Positions 17,274-25,174 of a DNA stretch of 64,000 nucleotides are shown here, piece by piece (the first letter of the stretch is position 1; each line of letters opens with the position of its first letter). The notes beneath the pieces are model-generated. The model was not told where the DNA came from, ran no database searches, and was given only the letters and a program-made list of their open reading frames with translations. Made by a program: the position numbers and the translations under genes. The DNA is from Actinacidiphila cocklensis (GTDB lineage: Bacteria > Actinomycetota > Actinomycetes > Streptomycetales > Streptomycetaceae). The stretch is taken from assembly GCF_907177275.1 (NCBI RefSeq), contig NZ_CAJSLV010000092.1:1-64000 (forward strand), read 5' to 3'.

Positions 17274-18671
17274 ATGGGGGTGGAACGCGGGCCGCGGAGG
17301 AAGGCGCTGGTGATCGGCGGGAGCCTCACCGGGATGCTCGCCGCGGCCGCGCTGGCCGAGACGATGGAGGTGACCGTCGTCGAGCGCCACGAGATGCCGC
17401 ACGGGCCGCTGCCGCGGCAGGGCGCGCCGCAGGCGCGGCACGCGCACCTGCTGTGGTCGGGCGGCGCGCGGGCGATCGAGGAGCTGGTGCCGGGTGCGAC
17501 GGAGCGGCTGCTCGCGGCCGGCGCACGGCATATCGCCGTTCCGCGGGACCTCGTCGTGCTGACCTCGGGCGGCTGGCTGACCCGCTTCCCCGAGCGGCAG
17601 TACTTCCTGGCGTGCACCCGGGACCTGGTCGACTGGGTGGTGCGGGACCTGGTGGGCAGGAAGGCCAGGGTGCGGACGCTGCCGGGGCATGCGGCGGTGG
17701 GGCTGCGCGGCACCACGACGCAGGTCACCGGGGCGCTGGTGCGCGGCGGCCGGCGTGAGGAGACGGTGGAGGCCGACCTCGTGGTCGACGCGAGCGGGCG
17801 GGCCTCGGCGATGCCGCGCTGGCTGGACCGGCTGGGGCTGGCCGCGGTGCGCACCGACGTCGTGGACTCCGGGCTGGGGTACGCCAGCCGGCTCTTCCAC
17901 GCGCCCCCGGGCCTCGGCGACTTCCCCGCGATCAACGTGCAGGCCGACCCGCGGCAGCCCGTGCCGGGACTGAACGGCACGATCCTGCCGGTCGAGGACG
18001 GCCGCTGGCTGGTGACGCTGTCCGGTACCAGGGGCGGCCGGCCCGGCGGGGACGCGGCGGCCTTCGAGGACTTCGCGCGGAGCCTGCGCCACCCCGTCAT
18101 CGGCGACCTGGTCTCCCGGGCCACCCCGCTGACCGAGGTGACCGTCTCGCACAGCACCGCCAACCGGCGCCGCCGCTACGAGCGGATGCGGGTCTGGCCG
18201 GAGGGTCTGGTGGTGCTGGGCGACGCGCTGGCGACGTACAACCCGCTGTACGGGCACGGGATGTCGGTCGCGGCCCGGCACGCGCTGCTGCTGCGCGGGC
18301 AGGTGGCGCGCAACCCCGGTCCCGGGCTGGCCCGGCGGGTGCAGCGGGCCGCGGCCCGGGCCACCGACGCGGCCTGGGCGCTGGCCGGCACGCAGGACCT
18401 GCGCTACCCGGGGGCCGAGGGCCGCAGCCCTGGACCGCTGGGCGCGCTGATGACCGGCTACACCGACCGCCTGATGCACGCCGCCACCCACCGGCGCGGC
18501 GCCTCGCACGCGCTGGTCGACGTGCTGAGCCTGTCGGCCGGGCAGGCGGCGGTGCTGCGGCCCGACGTGCTGGCGACCGTCCTCAACCCGGTGCGCCAGG
18601 AGCCGCCGCAGGAACCGCCGTTCACCGAGGAGGAGCGGTCGCTGATGATCTCCCTGTTCACCCGCCGCTGA
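17274..18671 (+). CDS. FAD-dependent monooxygenase/oxidoreductase
   Basis: This 465-residue flavoprotein starts at ATG 17274 behind AGGGGAGG. It has an N-terminal Rossmann FAD-binding motif (VIGGSLTGMLAAAALAE), a second conserved motif around LVVDASGRAS, and a C-terminal GD motif (GLVVLGDALATYNPLYGHGM) as in class A flavin monooxygenases and related hydroxylases. The GHGM segment is typical of the group that also contains halogenase-like enzymes, but no halogenase WxWxIP motif is seen. The substrate is unknown. It is a single gene convergent, with a 4-bp gap, to the lipoprotein gene. Confidence 0.85.
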   Translation: MGVERGPRRKALVIGGSLTGMLAAAALAETMEVTVVERHEMPHGPLPRQGAPQARHAHLLWSGGARAIEELVPGATERLLAAGARHIAVPRDLVVLTSGGWLTRFPERQYFLACTRDLVDWVVRDLVGRKARVRTLPGHAAVGLRGTTTQVTGALVRGGRREETVEADLVVDASGRASAMPRWLDRLGLAAVRTDVVDSGLGYASRLFHAPPGLGDFPAINVQADPRQPVPGLNGTILPVEDGRWLVTLSGTRGGRPGGDAAAFEDFARSLRHPVIGDLVSRATPLTEVTVSHSTANRRRRYERMRVWPEGLVVLGDALATYNPLYGHGMSVAARHALLLRGQVARNPGPGLARRVQRAAARATDAAWALAGTQDLRYPGAEGRSPGPLGALMTGYTDRLMHAATHRRGASHALVDVLSLSAGQAAVLRPDVLATVLNPVRQEPPQEPPFTEEERSLMISLFTRR

Positions 18672-18675
18672 GCCG

Positions 18676-19233
18676 CTACCCGGGCGGCGAGGTCGGCCCC
18701 CCGCCGGGTTTCGACGGCCAGGGCTCGGTGAGGGTGGTGCACGAGTCGCCGCCGGTCCGCCCGGACACGGTGACGCCCTGGGCGGTCACGGTGACCTCCG
18801 GGGGGCCGGCGTCGTCCGGCAGGCCGGGGTCGGGGTTGGCGAGGACGGTGCAGACGATCTGGTCGACGGCGGTCCTGGTGACCTCCGAGGCCGGGGCCGG
18901 CAGGTCGACGGTCACGGTGCCGCCGCGGGTGCGGACGGTCGCGGCGGTCGGCGGCAGGTCGGTGGTCAGGCCGAGCATCTTCTCCGCGAACATGCCGGCG
19001 CCCTTGAACAGCATGCCTACGGCCGCCTCCGCGTCGACCTCCGTGTCGGCCGGGCGGTGCACGGTGGCCAGTGACCCGTCGTCGGCGCGGACGAAGTAGA
19101 GGGTCACGTCCTGGTGCACCCCCGCGGCCGGTTCGCCGGCCTCGACCACGCCGGTGGTGGGGATGCCGCAGCCGGCCAGCAGGCCCGCGAGCAGCAGGCC
19201 CGCGAGCGGCCCGAGGGCGGTGCGGGCCTTCAC
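18676..19233 (-). CDS. Lipoprotein of the AfsQ-like two-component operon
   Basis: This 185-residue lipoprotein has the lipobox LLAGC (Cys22) and a compact domain resembling GerMN/LpqB-type sensor-associated domains (VTLYFVRADDG, VTVDLPAPASEVTRTAVDQIVCTVL). Its ATG overlaps the kinase stop codon (ATGA), placing it third in a regulator-kinase-lipoprotein operon. The gene order matches the streptomycete AfsQ1/AfsQ2 operon, which is also followed by a lipoprotein gene, so it probably modulates the kinase at the membrane surface. That role is inferred. Confidence 0.8.
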   Translation of the reverse strand: MKARTALGPLAGLLLAGLLAGCGIPTTGVVEAGEPAAGVHQDVTLYFVRADDGSLATVHRPADTEVDAEAAVGMLFKGAGMFAEKMLGLTTDLPPTAATVRTRGGTVTVDLPAPASEVTRTAVDQIVCTVLANPDPGLPDDAGPPEVTVTAQGVTVSGRTGGDSCTTLTEPWPSKPGGGPTSPPG

Positions 19234-20693
19234 CGGTCCCGCCGCAGCGGCAGGGCGACGGTGAAGACGGCGCCGCCTTCCGGGTGGTTGGCGGCGGTGA
19301 TGGTGCCGCCGTGCAGGTGGACGTTCTCCGCGGTGATGGACAGGCCGAGGCCGCTGCCCTCGGTCCTGGTGCGGGAGGTGTCTGACTTGTAGAAGCGGTC
19401 GAAGACGTGCGGCAGGACGTCGTCGGGTATGCCGGGGCCGCTGTCGACGACCTCGATGACGGCCACCGGGCCGGCGCCGGGCGCCTCGTGCACGGACATC
19501 GCGAGGCGTACCGGCTCTCCGCCGTGCCGCAAGGCGTTGCCCGCCAGGTTGGCCACGATCACGTCGAGCCGACGCGGGTCGACCCGGCCGCGGGCGGTGT
19601 CGGGCGGCGGGAGCAGGGTGGCGAGGGTGTCCTGCCAGCCGCGGGCGGCCAGCGAGCGGCGGACCGACTCGGCGAGGTCGACCTCGTCCAGGTGCAGGTC
19701 GGCGGCGCCGGCGTCGAAGCGGGACATCTCCATCAGGTCGTCGACGAGGCGGGCGAGTTTCACGGTCTCCTGGCTGATCAGCCGTACCGCGGTGGCCGTG
19801 TCGGGGTCGAGCTGCGCCGCGTCCTCGTCGAGGACGTCGGTGACGGCGGCCATCGCGGCCAGCGGGGTGCGCAGCTCGTGCGAGACGTCGGCGGCGAAGC
19901 GGCGGGCGCGGGCCTCCATCCGGCGCAGTTCCGCGACGGACTCCTCCAGCGCGGCGGCGGTGTCGTTGAAGGTGTGCGAGAGGTCGGCCAGCTCGTCGGA
20001 GCCGTTGACGGCGAGACGGGTCTCCAGGTGGCCCTCGGCGATGTCCCGGGTCGCCCGGCGCAGGGCGCGTACCGGCCGCAGGACGCCGCGGGCGGCGAGC
20101 AGCGCCAGCAGCACCGCGACCACCAGGGCGGGCACGGTGGCCCGTTCGACCGCGGCGACCAGCGCGTCGACGTAGCCCTGCTCGCTGTCCTGCGAGACGG
20201 TCAGGAAGACCGCGAGCCCGGAGGAGTCCGCGGAGCCGTCGAAGGGCGTGCTGCCGAAGCGGACCGGGATGCCGACGACGAGGGCGGGGCCGTGGTCGGT
20301 GGACACCCGCTGGAAGACGGTGGCGGCCTTGGTGCGTACCGACTCGCGCATCTCCCGGGTCAGCTCGGCGAAGGTGTCGCCGGGCCGGGAGGTGGCGGTC
20401 ATGCCGTCGTAGCTGGCCATGACCCGCCAGTTGGCGGTGCGCTGGGTGTGGGACACCCCGGTCGCGAAGCTCAGCAGGTCGGTGCGGCTGGGCGGGAAGG
20501 CGACGCTGGGGGCGAGGCTGTCGACGCCGTCCCTGAACTGGGTGATCACCGTGTCCTGGCCCTGCTGGAGCAGGTCGGTGCGGGCGGCGCGGAAGGTCAG
20601 CGCGCCGGTGGTCACGGTGGCGACGACGGCGACCAGCGCGAAGGCCACCACCAGCCGCATCCGCAGGCCGCCGCGCAGCAGCGGACGCCTCAC
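19230..20693 (-). CDS. Sensor histidine kinase, AfsQ2-like
   Basis: This 487-residue kinase has two membrane helices (about residues 12-35 and 185-205) flanking an extracytoplasmic sensor domain, then HAMP, HisKA (phosphoacceptor in FAADVSHELRTPLAAM) and HATPase domains (N box VIVANLAGNALRHG, G1 box DSGPGIPDD, F box FDRFYKSD, G2 GSGLGLSI). The GTG start at 20693 overlaps the response-regulator stop (GTGA). With its regulator it probably senses an envelope or metabolic signal; the signal is not evident from sequence. Confidence 0.93.
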   Translation of the reverse strand: MRRPLLRGGLRMRLVVAFALVAVVATVTTGALTFRAARTDLLQQGQDTVITQFRDGVDSLAPSVAFPPSRTDLLSFATGVSHTQRTANWRVMASYDGMTATSRPGDTFAELTREMRESVRTKAATVFQRVSTDHGPALVVGIPVRFGSTPFDGSADSSGLAVFLTVSQDSEQGYVDALVAAVERATVPALVVAVLLALLAARGVLRPVRALRRATRDIAEGHLETRLAVNGSDELADLSHTFNDTAAALEESVAELRRMEARARRFAADVSHELRTPLAAMAAVTDVLDEDAAQLDPDTATAVRLISQETVKLARLVDDLMEMSRFDAGAADLHLDEVDLAESVRRSLAARGWQDTLATLLPPPDTARGRVDPRRLDVIVANLAGNALRHGGEPVRLAMSVHEAPGAGPVAVIEVVDSGPGIPDDVLPHVFDRFYKSDTSRTRTEGSGLGLSITAENVHLHGGTITAANHPEGGAVFTVALPLRRDR

Positions 20694-21406
20694 CGTGCGG
20701 CCGGCCGCGGCGGCTGCGTGAACCTGCTGAACTGGTAGCCGAAGCCGCGGACCGTGCGGATGAAGCGCGGCTGCCCGGGAGGCTCGCCCAGTTTGGTGCG
20801 CAGCCGTTTGACGCAGGCGTCCACCAGCCGCGAGTCGCCGTGGTAGCTGTGCTCCCAGACCGCTTCGAGCAGCTGCTGGCGGCTGAAGACCCGGCCGGGC
20901 GAGGCGGACAGGAGCAGCAGCAGCCGCAGCTCCGAGGGCGCCAGCGGGACCGGTACGCCCTGCCGGGCCACGGTCAGCCCCGCCCGGTCGATGGTGAGGT
21001 CGTCGTGCGTCTCGGGCTGCGGCATCCCGTCGCCGCTGTCGGGGCCGCCGACCCGGCGCAGCACCGCGCGTATTCGCGCGTCGAGCACCCGGGCCTGCAC
21101 CGGTTTGACGACGTAGTCGTCGGCGCCGGCCTCCAGCCCCACGACGATGTCGACGTCGTCGCCCCTGGCGGTGGCCATGATGATCGGCACCTGGCTGTCG
21201 GCCCTGATCCGGCGGCACACGTCCAGCCCGGTCATCCCCGGCAGCATCAGGTCGAGCACCACCACGTCGGGCCGGAAGGACCGCAGCCGGTCCATCCCGT
21301 CCTCGCCGGTGGCGACCGCGGCGACGTCGTGGCCCTGCCTGCGCAGTGCCAGCTCGACGCCCTCGCGGACCGCGCGGTCGTCCTCGATGAGCAGCAGTCG
21401 TGGCAT
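20690..21406 (-). CDS. OmpR-family response regulator, AfsQ1-like
   Basis: This 238-residue protein has a receiver domain (LLLIEDD, phospho-acceptor Asp52 in VVLDLMLPG, Lys in DYVVKPVQARVLDARIRAVL) and a winged-helix DNA-binding domain (SPGRVFSRQQLLEAVW, then GDSRLVDACVKRLRTKL, IRTVRGFGYQF). The linker wording VVGLEAGADDYVVKPVQ is close to that of AfsQ1. It is first in the operon, with overlap to the kinase gene. The promoter should lie in the 84-bp gap before the minus-strand gene further right. Confidence 0.93.
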   Translation of the reverse strand: MPRLLLIEDDRAVREGVELALRRQGHDVAAVATGEDGMDRLRSFRPDVVVLDLMLPGMTGLDVCRRIRADSQVPIIMATARGDDVDIVVGLEAGADDYVVKPVQARVLDARIRAVLRRVGGPDSGDGMPQPETHDDLTIDRAGLTVARQGVPVPLAPSELRLLLLLSASPGRVFSRQQLLEAVWEHSYHGDSRLVDACVKRLRTKLGEPPGQPRFIRTVRGFGYQFSRFTQPPRPAAR

Positions 21407-21490
21407 GACCTCAGTATCCGTATGCCGGGGCCAAACCCTGGGAATTGTTACGGGACGATCACAAAACCCCGGTGGGGTGCCCGGTGTGTG

Positions 21491-22801
21491 TCACTTCACG
21501 AAGGCCGACCAGTCCGGCGACTCGGCCGGGTCCAGGGTCCGCAGCTTCGCCAGGACGGCCGGGTCCTGCACGTCGAGCCAGTCGCTCAGCTCCTTGAACG
21601 ACACGCACTGCACGTCCTTGCGGTGGCACACGTCCTTGACGACGTCCTCGACGGCCTGCATGTAGATGCCGCCGTTCCAGGTCTCGAAGTGGTTGCCGAT
21701 GAAGAGCGGGGCGCGGCTGCCGTTGTAGACCCGCTCGAAGCCGTTGAGGTAGCCCTGCCGCGCCTGCTTCTCCCAGGCGGGGTACTTCGCCGGGTCGCCC
21801 TCGGTGACGTCGCCGCCGGACTGGTTGTAGAGGAAGTTGAAGTCCATCGACAGCACCTGGAAGTCCTTTTGCGGGAACGGCATCAGCTGCAGCGGGAAGT
21901 CCCACACCCCGTCCTTCCTCACCGGCCAGATCTGGAAGTCGCCGGGTGAGCTGGCGTCGTAGCGCCAGCCGTTCGCCTTCTCGGCGGGGAGCAGGTTCTT
22001 CTGGCCCTCCAGGCAGGGGGCGCGGCCGCCGGCGAGTTCCTCGGAGTAGTCGAAGGGCAGCGGCGGGATGTCGGTGAAGCCGGTGTCGGTCTTCCAGTGC
22101 TCCACGAAGGAGTAGGCCTGCGCTATCTCGCTGTCCCAGTCGGCGGTGCTCCAGTTCCCGCCGCCGCCGGGGTCGGGGGCGCAGAAGTGCCCGTTGAAGT
22201 GGGTGCCGATCTCGTCGCCGTCCTCCCAGGCCTGGCGCAGCTCCGACAGCGTCCACCTGATGTGCTCGTCGGTGGGGAAGTCGATGGCGGAGGTGCCGGG
22301 GGAGTGCTGGGGCGGCTTGTACAGGCTGCGCTTGCCGTCCGGCAGCAGGTAGATGCCGCTGAGGAAGAACGTCATGTGGGCGTCGTTCTGCGCGGCGAGC
22401 TTGCGGAAGCGGGAGAACAGGTGGTCGTCGTTCTCCAGGGCGCCGTCCCAGGAGAAGACCACGAACTGCGGCGGCTTCTCGCCGGGTTTGAGCTTGTGCG
22501 GGGTCGGCTGGTTCGGCTGCGGCCCGGTGTCGGAGGTCGAGCCGTCGCCGATCACCCGCACCTTGCCGTCCCACTCCGGGGTGACGGACGCCTTCTGCGG
22601 CGCCTTCTTCTGCGGCGCCAGGACGGCACGCTCCTGCGCGGGCGCCGCGCTGCCGTGGCCGCCGGAGCCGCCGAGGCTCACGGCCGCTGCCGTACCGAGC
22701 AGGCCGGTGCACAGCACACCGCAGAGCAGGGCGGTCCTGCGACGGTTGCGGCCGTCGCCGCCGCGCACGGGCAGAAGGCGTCGTATCCGGGCAGCGCTCA
22801 T
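21491..22801 (-). CDS. Secreted NodB-like (polysaccharide deacetylase-related) protein
   Basis: This 436-residue secreted protein starts at ATG 22801. A signal or anchor helix (about residues 23-43) is followed by a Pro/Lys-rich linker and a divergent NodB-like barrel. The motif-1 equivalent reads VVFSWDGALEND (Asp119) and the motif-2 equivalent DGDEIGTHFNGHFC, so spacing and residues differ from true deacetylases. The SFVEHWKTDTGF and PLFIGNHFETWNGG segments support a glycan-active barrel. The substrate and even catalysis are uncertain. It lies divergent from the class A PBP gene, in line with a cell-envelope role. Confidence 0.75.
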   Translation of the reverse strand: MSAARIRRLLPVRGGDGRNRRRTALLCGVLCTGLLGTAAAVSLGGSGGHGSAAPAQERAVLAPQKKAPQKASVTPEWDGKVRVIGDGSTSDTGPQPNQPTPHKLKPGEKPPQFVVFSWDGALENDDHLFSRFRKLAAQNDAHMTFFLSGIYLLPDGKRSLYKPPQHSPGTSAIDFPTDEHIRWTLSELRQAWEDGDEIGTHFNGHFCAPDPGGGGNWSTADWDSEIAQAYSFVEHWKTDTGFTDIPPLPFDYSEELAGGRAPCLEGQKNLLPAEKANGWRYDASSPGDFQIWPVRKDGVWDFPLQLMPFPQKDFQVLSMDFNFLYNQSGGDVTEGDPAKYPAWEKQARQGYLNGFERVYNGSRAPLFIGNHFETWNGGIYMQAVEDVVKDVCHRKDVQCVSFKELSDWLDVQDPAVLAKLRTLDPAESPDWSAFVK

Positions 22802-22987
22802 GGGGCCGACCCTGCGATCCGTACGTGACCGCCCCTGGACCGAAGTGTCACAGAACCGCAACTGCCCCTCACGCCACGGCTGTTACAGAGCTGTCGCCAT
22901 CCCATCCCAGTCCCGCCCCATTCGCGCTCCTACGGTTGCGGCGGCCAGGGCGAGAGCCCGTATCGAGACCGTCCGGGGGGTGGGGAC

Positions 22988-25042
22988 ATGGCACTGCGCC
23001 GGCGGGTGCCCGGCAGGGGCGCGAGCGACCTGCCGCCGGGCGGGGACGCGGGTGCGGCCGGAGGAGTCCCCTTCGGCCGGTGGTGGCGTGCCGCCCGCGG
23101 CCGGCTCGGCGCACGGCTGCCCGCGCGCCTGCGGGTCCTGCGGCCCCGCTACCCCCGCCCGGGGCGGCGCGGGGTGCGGCGGTGGGTGCCGTCGGTACGG
23201 CAGGCGCTGCTGGCGGTCTGCTGGGTGCTGGCCCTGCTCGTCGGCCTGATCGGCTACGGCTACCAGCGCACGAGGATCCCCGCCGACCTCAACGCCTTCG
23301 CCACCCAGCAGGACAACGTCTACTACTGGGCCGACGGCACCGAGATGGCCAGGGTCGGCCCGGTCGACCGGCAGTCGATGCCGCTGGACCGCATCCCCAC
23401 GGACGTCCAGTGGGCGGTGCTCGCCGCCGAGAACGCCTCCTTCTACTCCGACTCCGGCATCTCGCTCAAGGGCATCGCCCGGGCGGTGACCGACATGGCC
23501 ACCGGCGGGGACACCCAGGGCGGCTCCACCATCACCCAGCAGTACGTGAAGAACGTCTACCTCAGCCAGAGCCGGACGCTGTCGCGCAAGGTCACCGAGA
23601 TGTTCATCGCGGTCAAGCTGGACCGCAGGATGAGCAAGCAGCAGATCCTCGACGGCTACCTCAACACCAGCTGGTTCGGCCGCGGCGCCTACGGGGTGCA
23701 GCGCGCCGCCAAGGCCTACTACGGCAAGGACGTCTCGCAGCTGAACGCGAGCGAGGGCGCCTTCCTCGCCACCCTGCTCAAGGGCGCCGGGCTCTACGAC
23801 CCCGCGGTCAGCCCGGCCAACCACCGGCGTGCGGTGGCGCGTTGGAAGTGGGTGCTGGACCGGATGGTGACGATCGGCAGGATGTCGGCCGCCGAACGCG
23901 CCACCTACACCGTCTTCCCCGAGCCGAAGCCGCCGCCGCGGCCCGCTGGGCTCAGCGGGCAGACCGGCTACCTGGTGGACACCGCCCGGGCGTACGTCTC
24001 CGCGCACAGCGGCATCTCCGACGAGGAGTTCGACCGCGGCGGCTACCAGATCTACACCACCTTCGAGCGCCCCCGGGTGCAGGCGCTGGCCACCGCGGTC
24101 ACGCAGCAACTGGCGGCACTGGACCCGGCACAGCGGGCCGCCGACCGCGACGTGCGGGTCGGCGCCGCCTCGGTCGGCACCGACGGCCGCATCCTGGCCC
24201 TCTACGGCGGACCCGACTACGTCAAGCAGGGCTTCGACGACGCCAACATCGGGATCGTGCCGGTGGGTACGGCGTTCGCGCCGCTCGTCTACGCGGCCGG
24301 ACTGCGCGACGGCGTGCTGCTCGACCGCGACGCACCCCGTACCCCGGTCACCCCCGACTCGCTCTACGACGGCGACGACAAGGCGGCCGTCACCACCCCC
24401 GAGGGCCCCTACTGGAGCCGGGACGGCAAGATCGTGCGGGCCGCCAACGACGGGCACCGCTCGTACGGGCAGATCACCCTGCGGGAGGCGGTGGCGTCGT
24501 CCGTCAACGGGCCGATCGAGCAGCTCGGCATGGACGTCGGCCTGGACCGGGTGCGCCGCGCCTCGATCGACGCGGGGCTGCTGCCGGACAGCGGATTCGG
24601 CGCGCAGACCCCGGACTTCTCGCTCGGCACCGCCACCCCGAGCCCGATCAGGATGGCCGGCGCCTACGCCACCTTCGCGGCGGACGGCGTCCACACCGCC
24701 CCCTACTCGGTGCTGCGCGTCACCCGCGACGGCGAGCGCATGCCCCTGCAGTCCCCCGCCGTCACCCACCCCTTCACCGCCGAGGTGGCCGGCGACGTGA
24801 CCGCGGCGCTGACCACCGCCCCCGGCCGGGCCGGCACCGCGGGCACCGCACTCGACAACACCTCGGCCTGGTACGTCGGTTACACCCCGAAGGTGTCGAC
24901 GGCCGTGGCCCTGTTCCGTATCGAGCCGAAGTCCCAGCAGCTGGAGCCGCTGACCGGCACCACCGGCAGCCGGGTCCGCGAGCACACCGGAAGCAGCTAC
25001 CCGGCGGCCATCTGGTCGCACTACGTGGCGGCGGGAACCTGA
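22988..25042 (+). CDS. Class A penicillin-binding protein with degenerate transpeptidase
   Basis: This 684-residue type II membrane protein has a basic cytoplasmic tail, a membrane helix (about residues 73-93) and a GT51 glycosyltransferase domain with conserved motifs (AENASFYSDSGIS, GGSTITQQYVKNVYL, RKVTEMFIAVKLDRR, LNTSWFGRGAYGVQRAA). The C-terminal transpeptidase fold is present but its catalytic motifs are not: SxxK reads T428-A-F-A431 and KTG reads T617-A-G619; only the SVN motif is kept. It should polymerise glycan strands but not cross-link them or bind penicillin covalently. It may serve as a glycosyltransferase or scaffold. The gene stands between two NodB-like genes and an amidase. 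Confidence 0.9.
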   Translation: MALRRRVPGRGASDLPPGGDAGAAGGVPFGRWWRAARGRLGARLPARLRVLRPRYPRPGRRGVRRWVPSVRQALLAVCWVLALLVGLIGYGYQRTRIPADLNAFATQQDNVYYWADGTEMARVGPVDRQSMPLDRIPTDVQWAVLAAENASFYSDSGISLKGIARAVTDMATGGDTQGGSTITQQYVKNVYLSQSRTLSRKVTEMFIAVKLDRRMSKQQILDGYLNTSWFGRGAYGVQRAAKAYYGKDVSQLNASEGAFLATLLKGAGLYDPAVSPANHRRAVARWKWVLDRMVTIGRMSAAERATYTVFPEPKPPPRPAGLSGQTGYLVDTARAYVSAHSGISDEEFDRGGYQIYTTFERPRVQALATAVTQQLAALDPAQRAADRDVRVGAASVGTDGRILALYGGPDYVKQGFDDANIGIVPVGTAFAPLVYAAGLRDGVLLDRDAPRTPVTPDSLYDGDDKAAVTTPEGPYWSRDGKIVRAANDGHRSYGQITLREAVASSVNGPIEQLGMDVGLDRVRRASIDAGLLPDSGFGAQTPDFSLGTATPSPIRMAGAYATFAADGVHTAPYSVLRVTRDGERMPLQSPAVTHPFTAEVAGDVTAALTTAPGRAGTAGTALDNTSAWYVGYTPKVSTAVALFRIEPKSQQLEPLTGTTGSRVREHTGSSYPAAIWSHYVAAGT

Positions 25043-25174
25043 CTCCTCGGCCATTGGTGGCAGGTGCTGGTCAAAATCTTCGCCAAGACTTCGCTCCACC
25101 GGCTCCCGTACGGCCGTTCGCATGATCGGTTGACCCCCGAGCGATCCCCATCCAGGTTCGTCCCCGGAGGTTCC

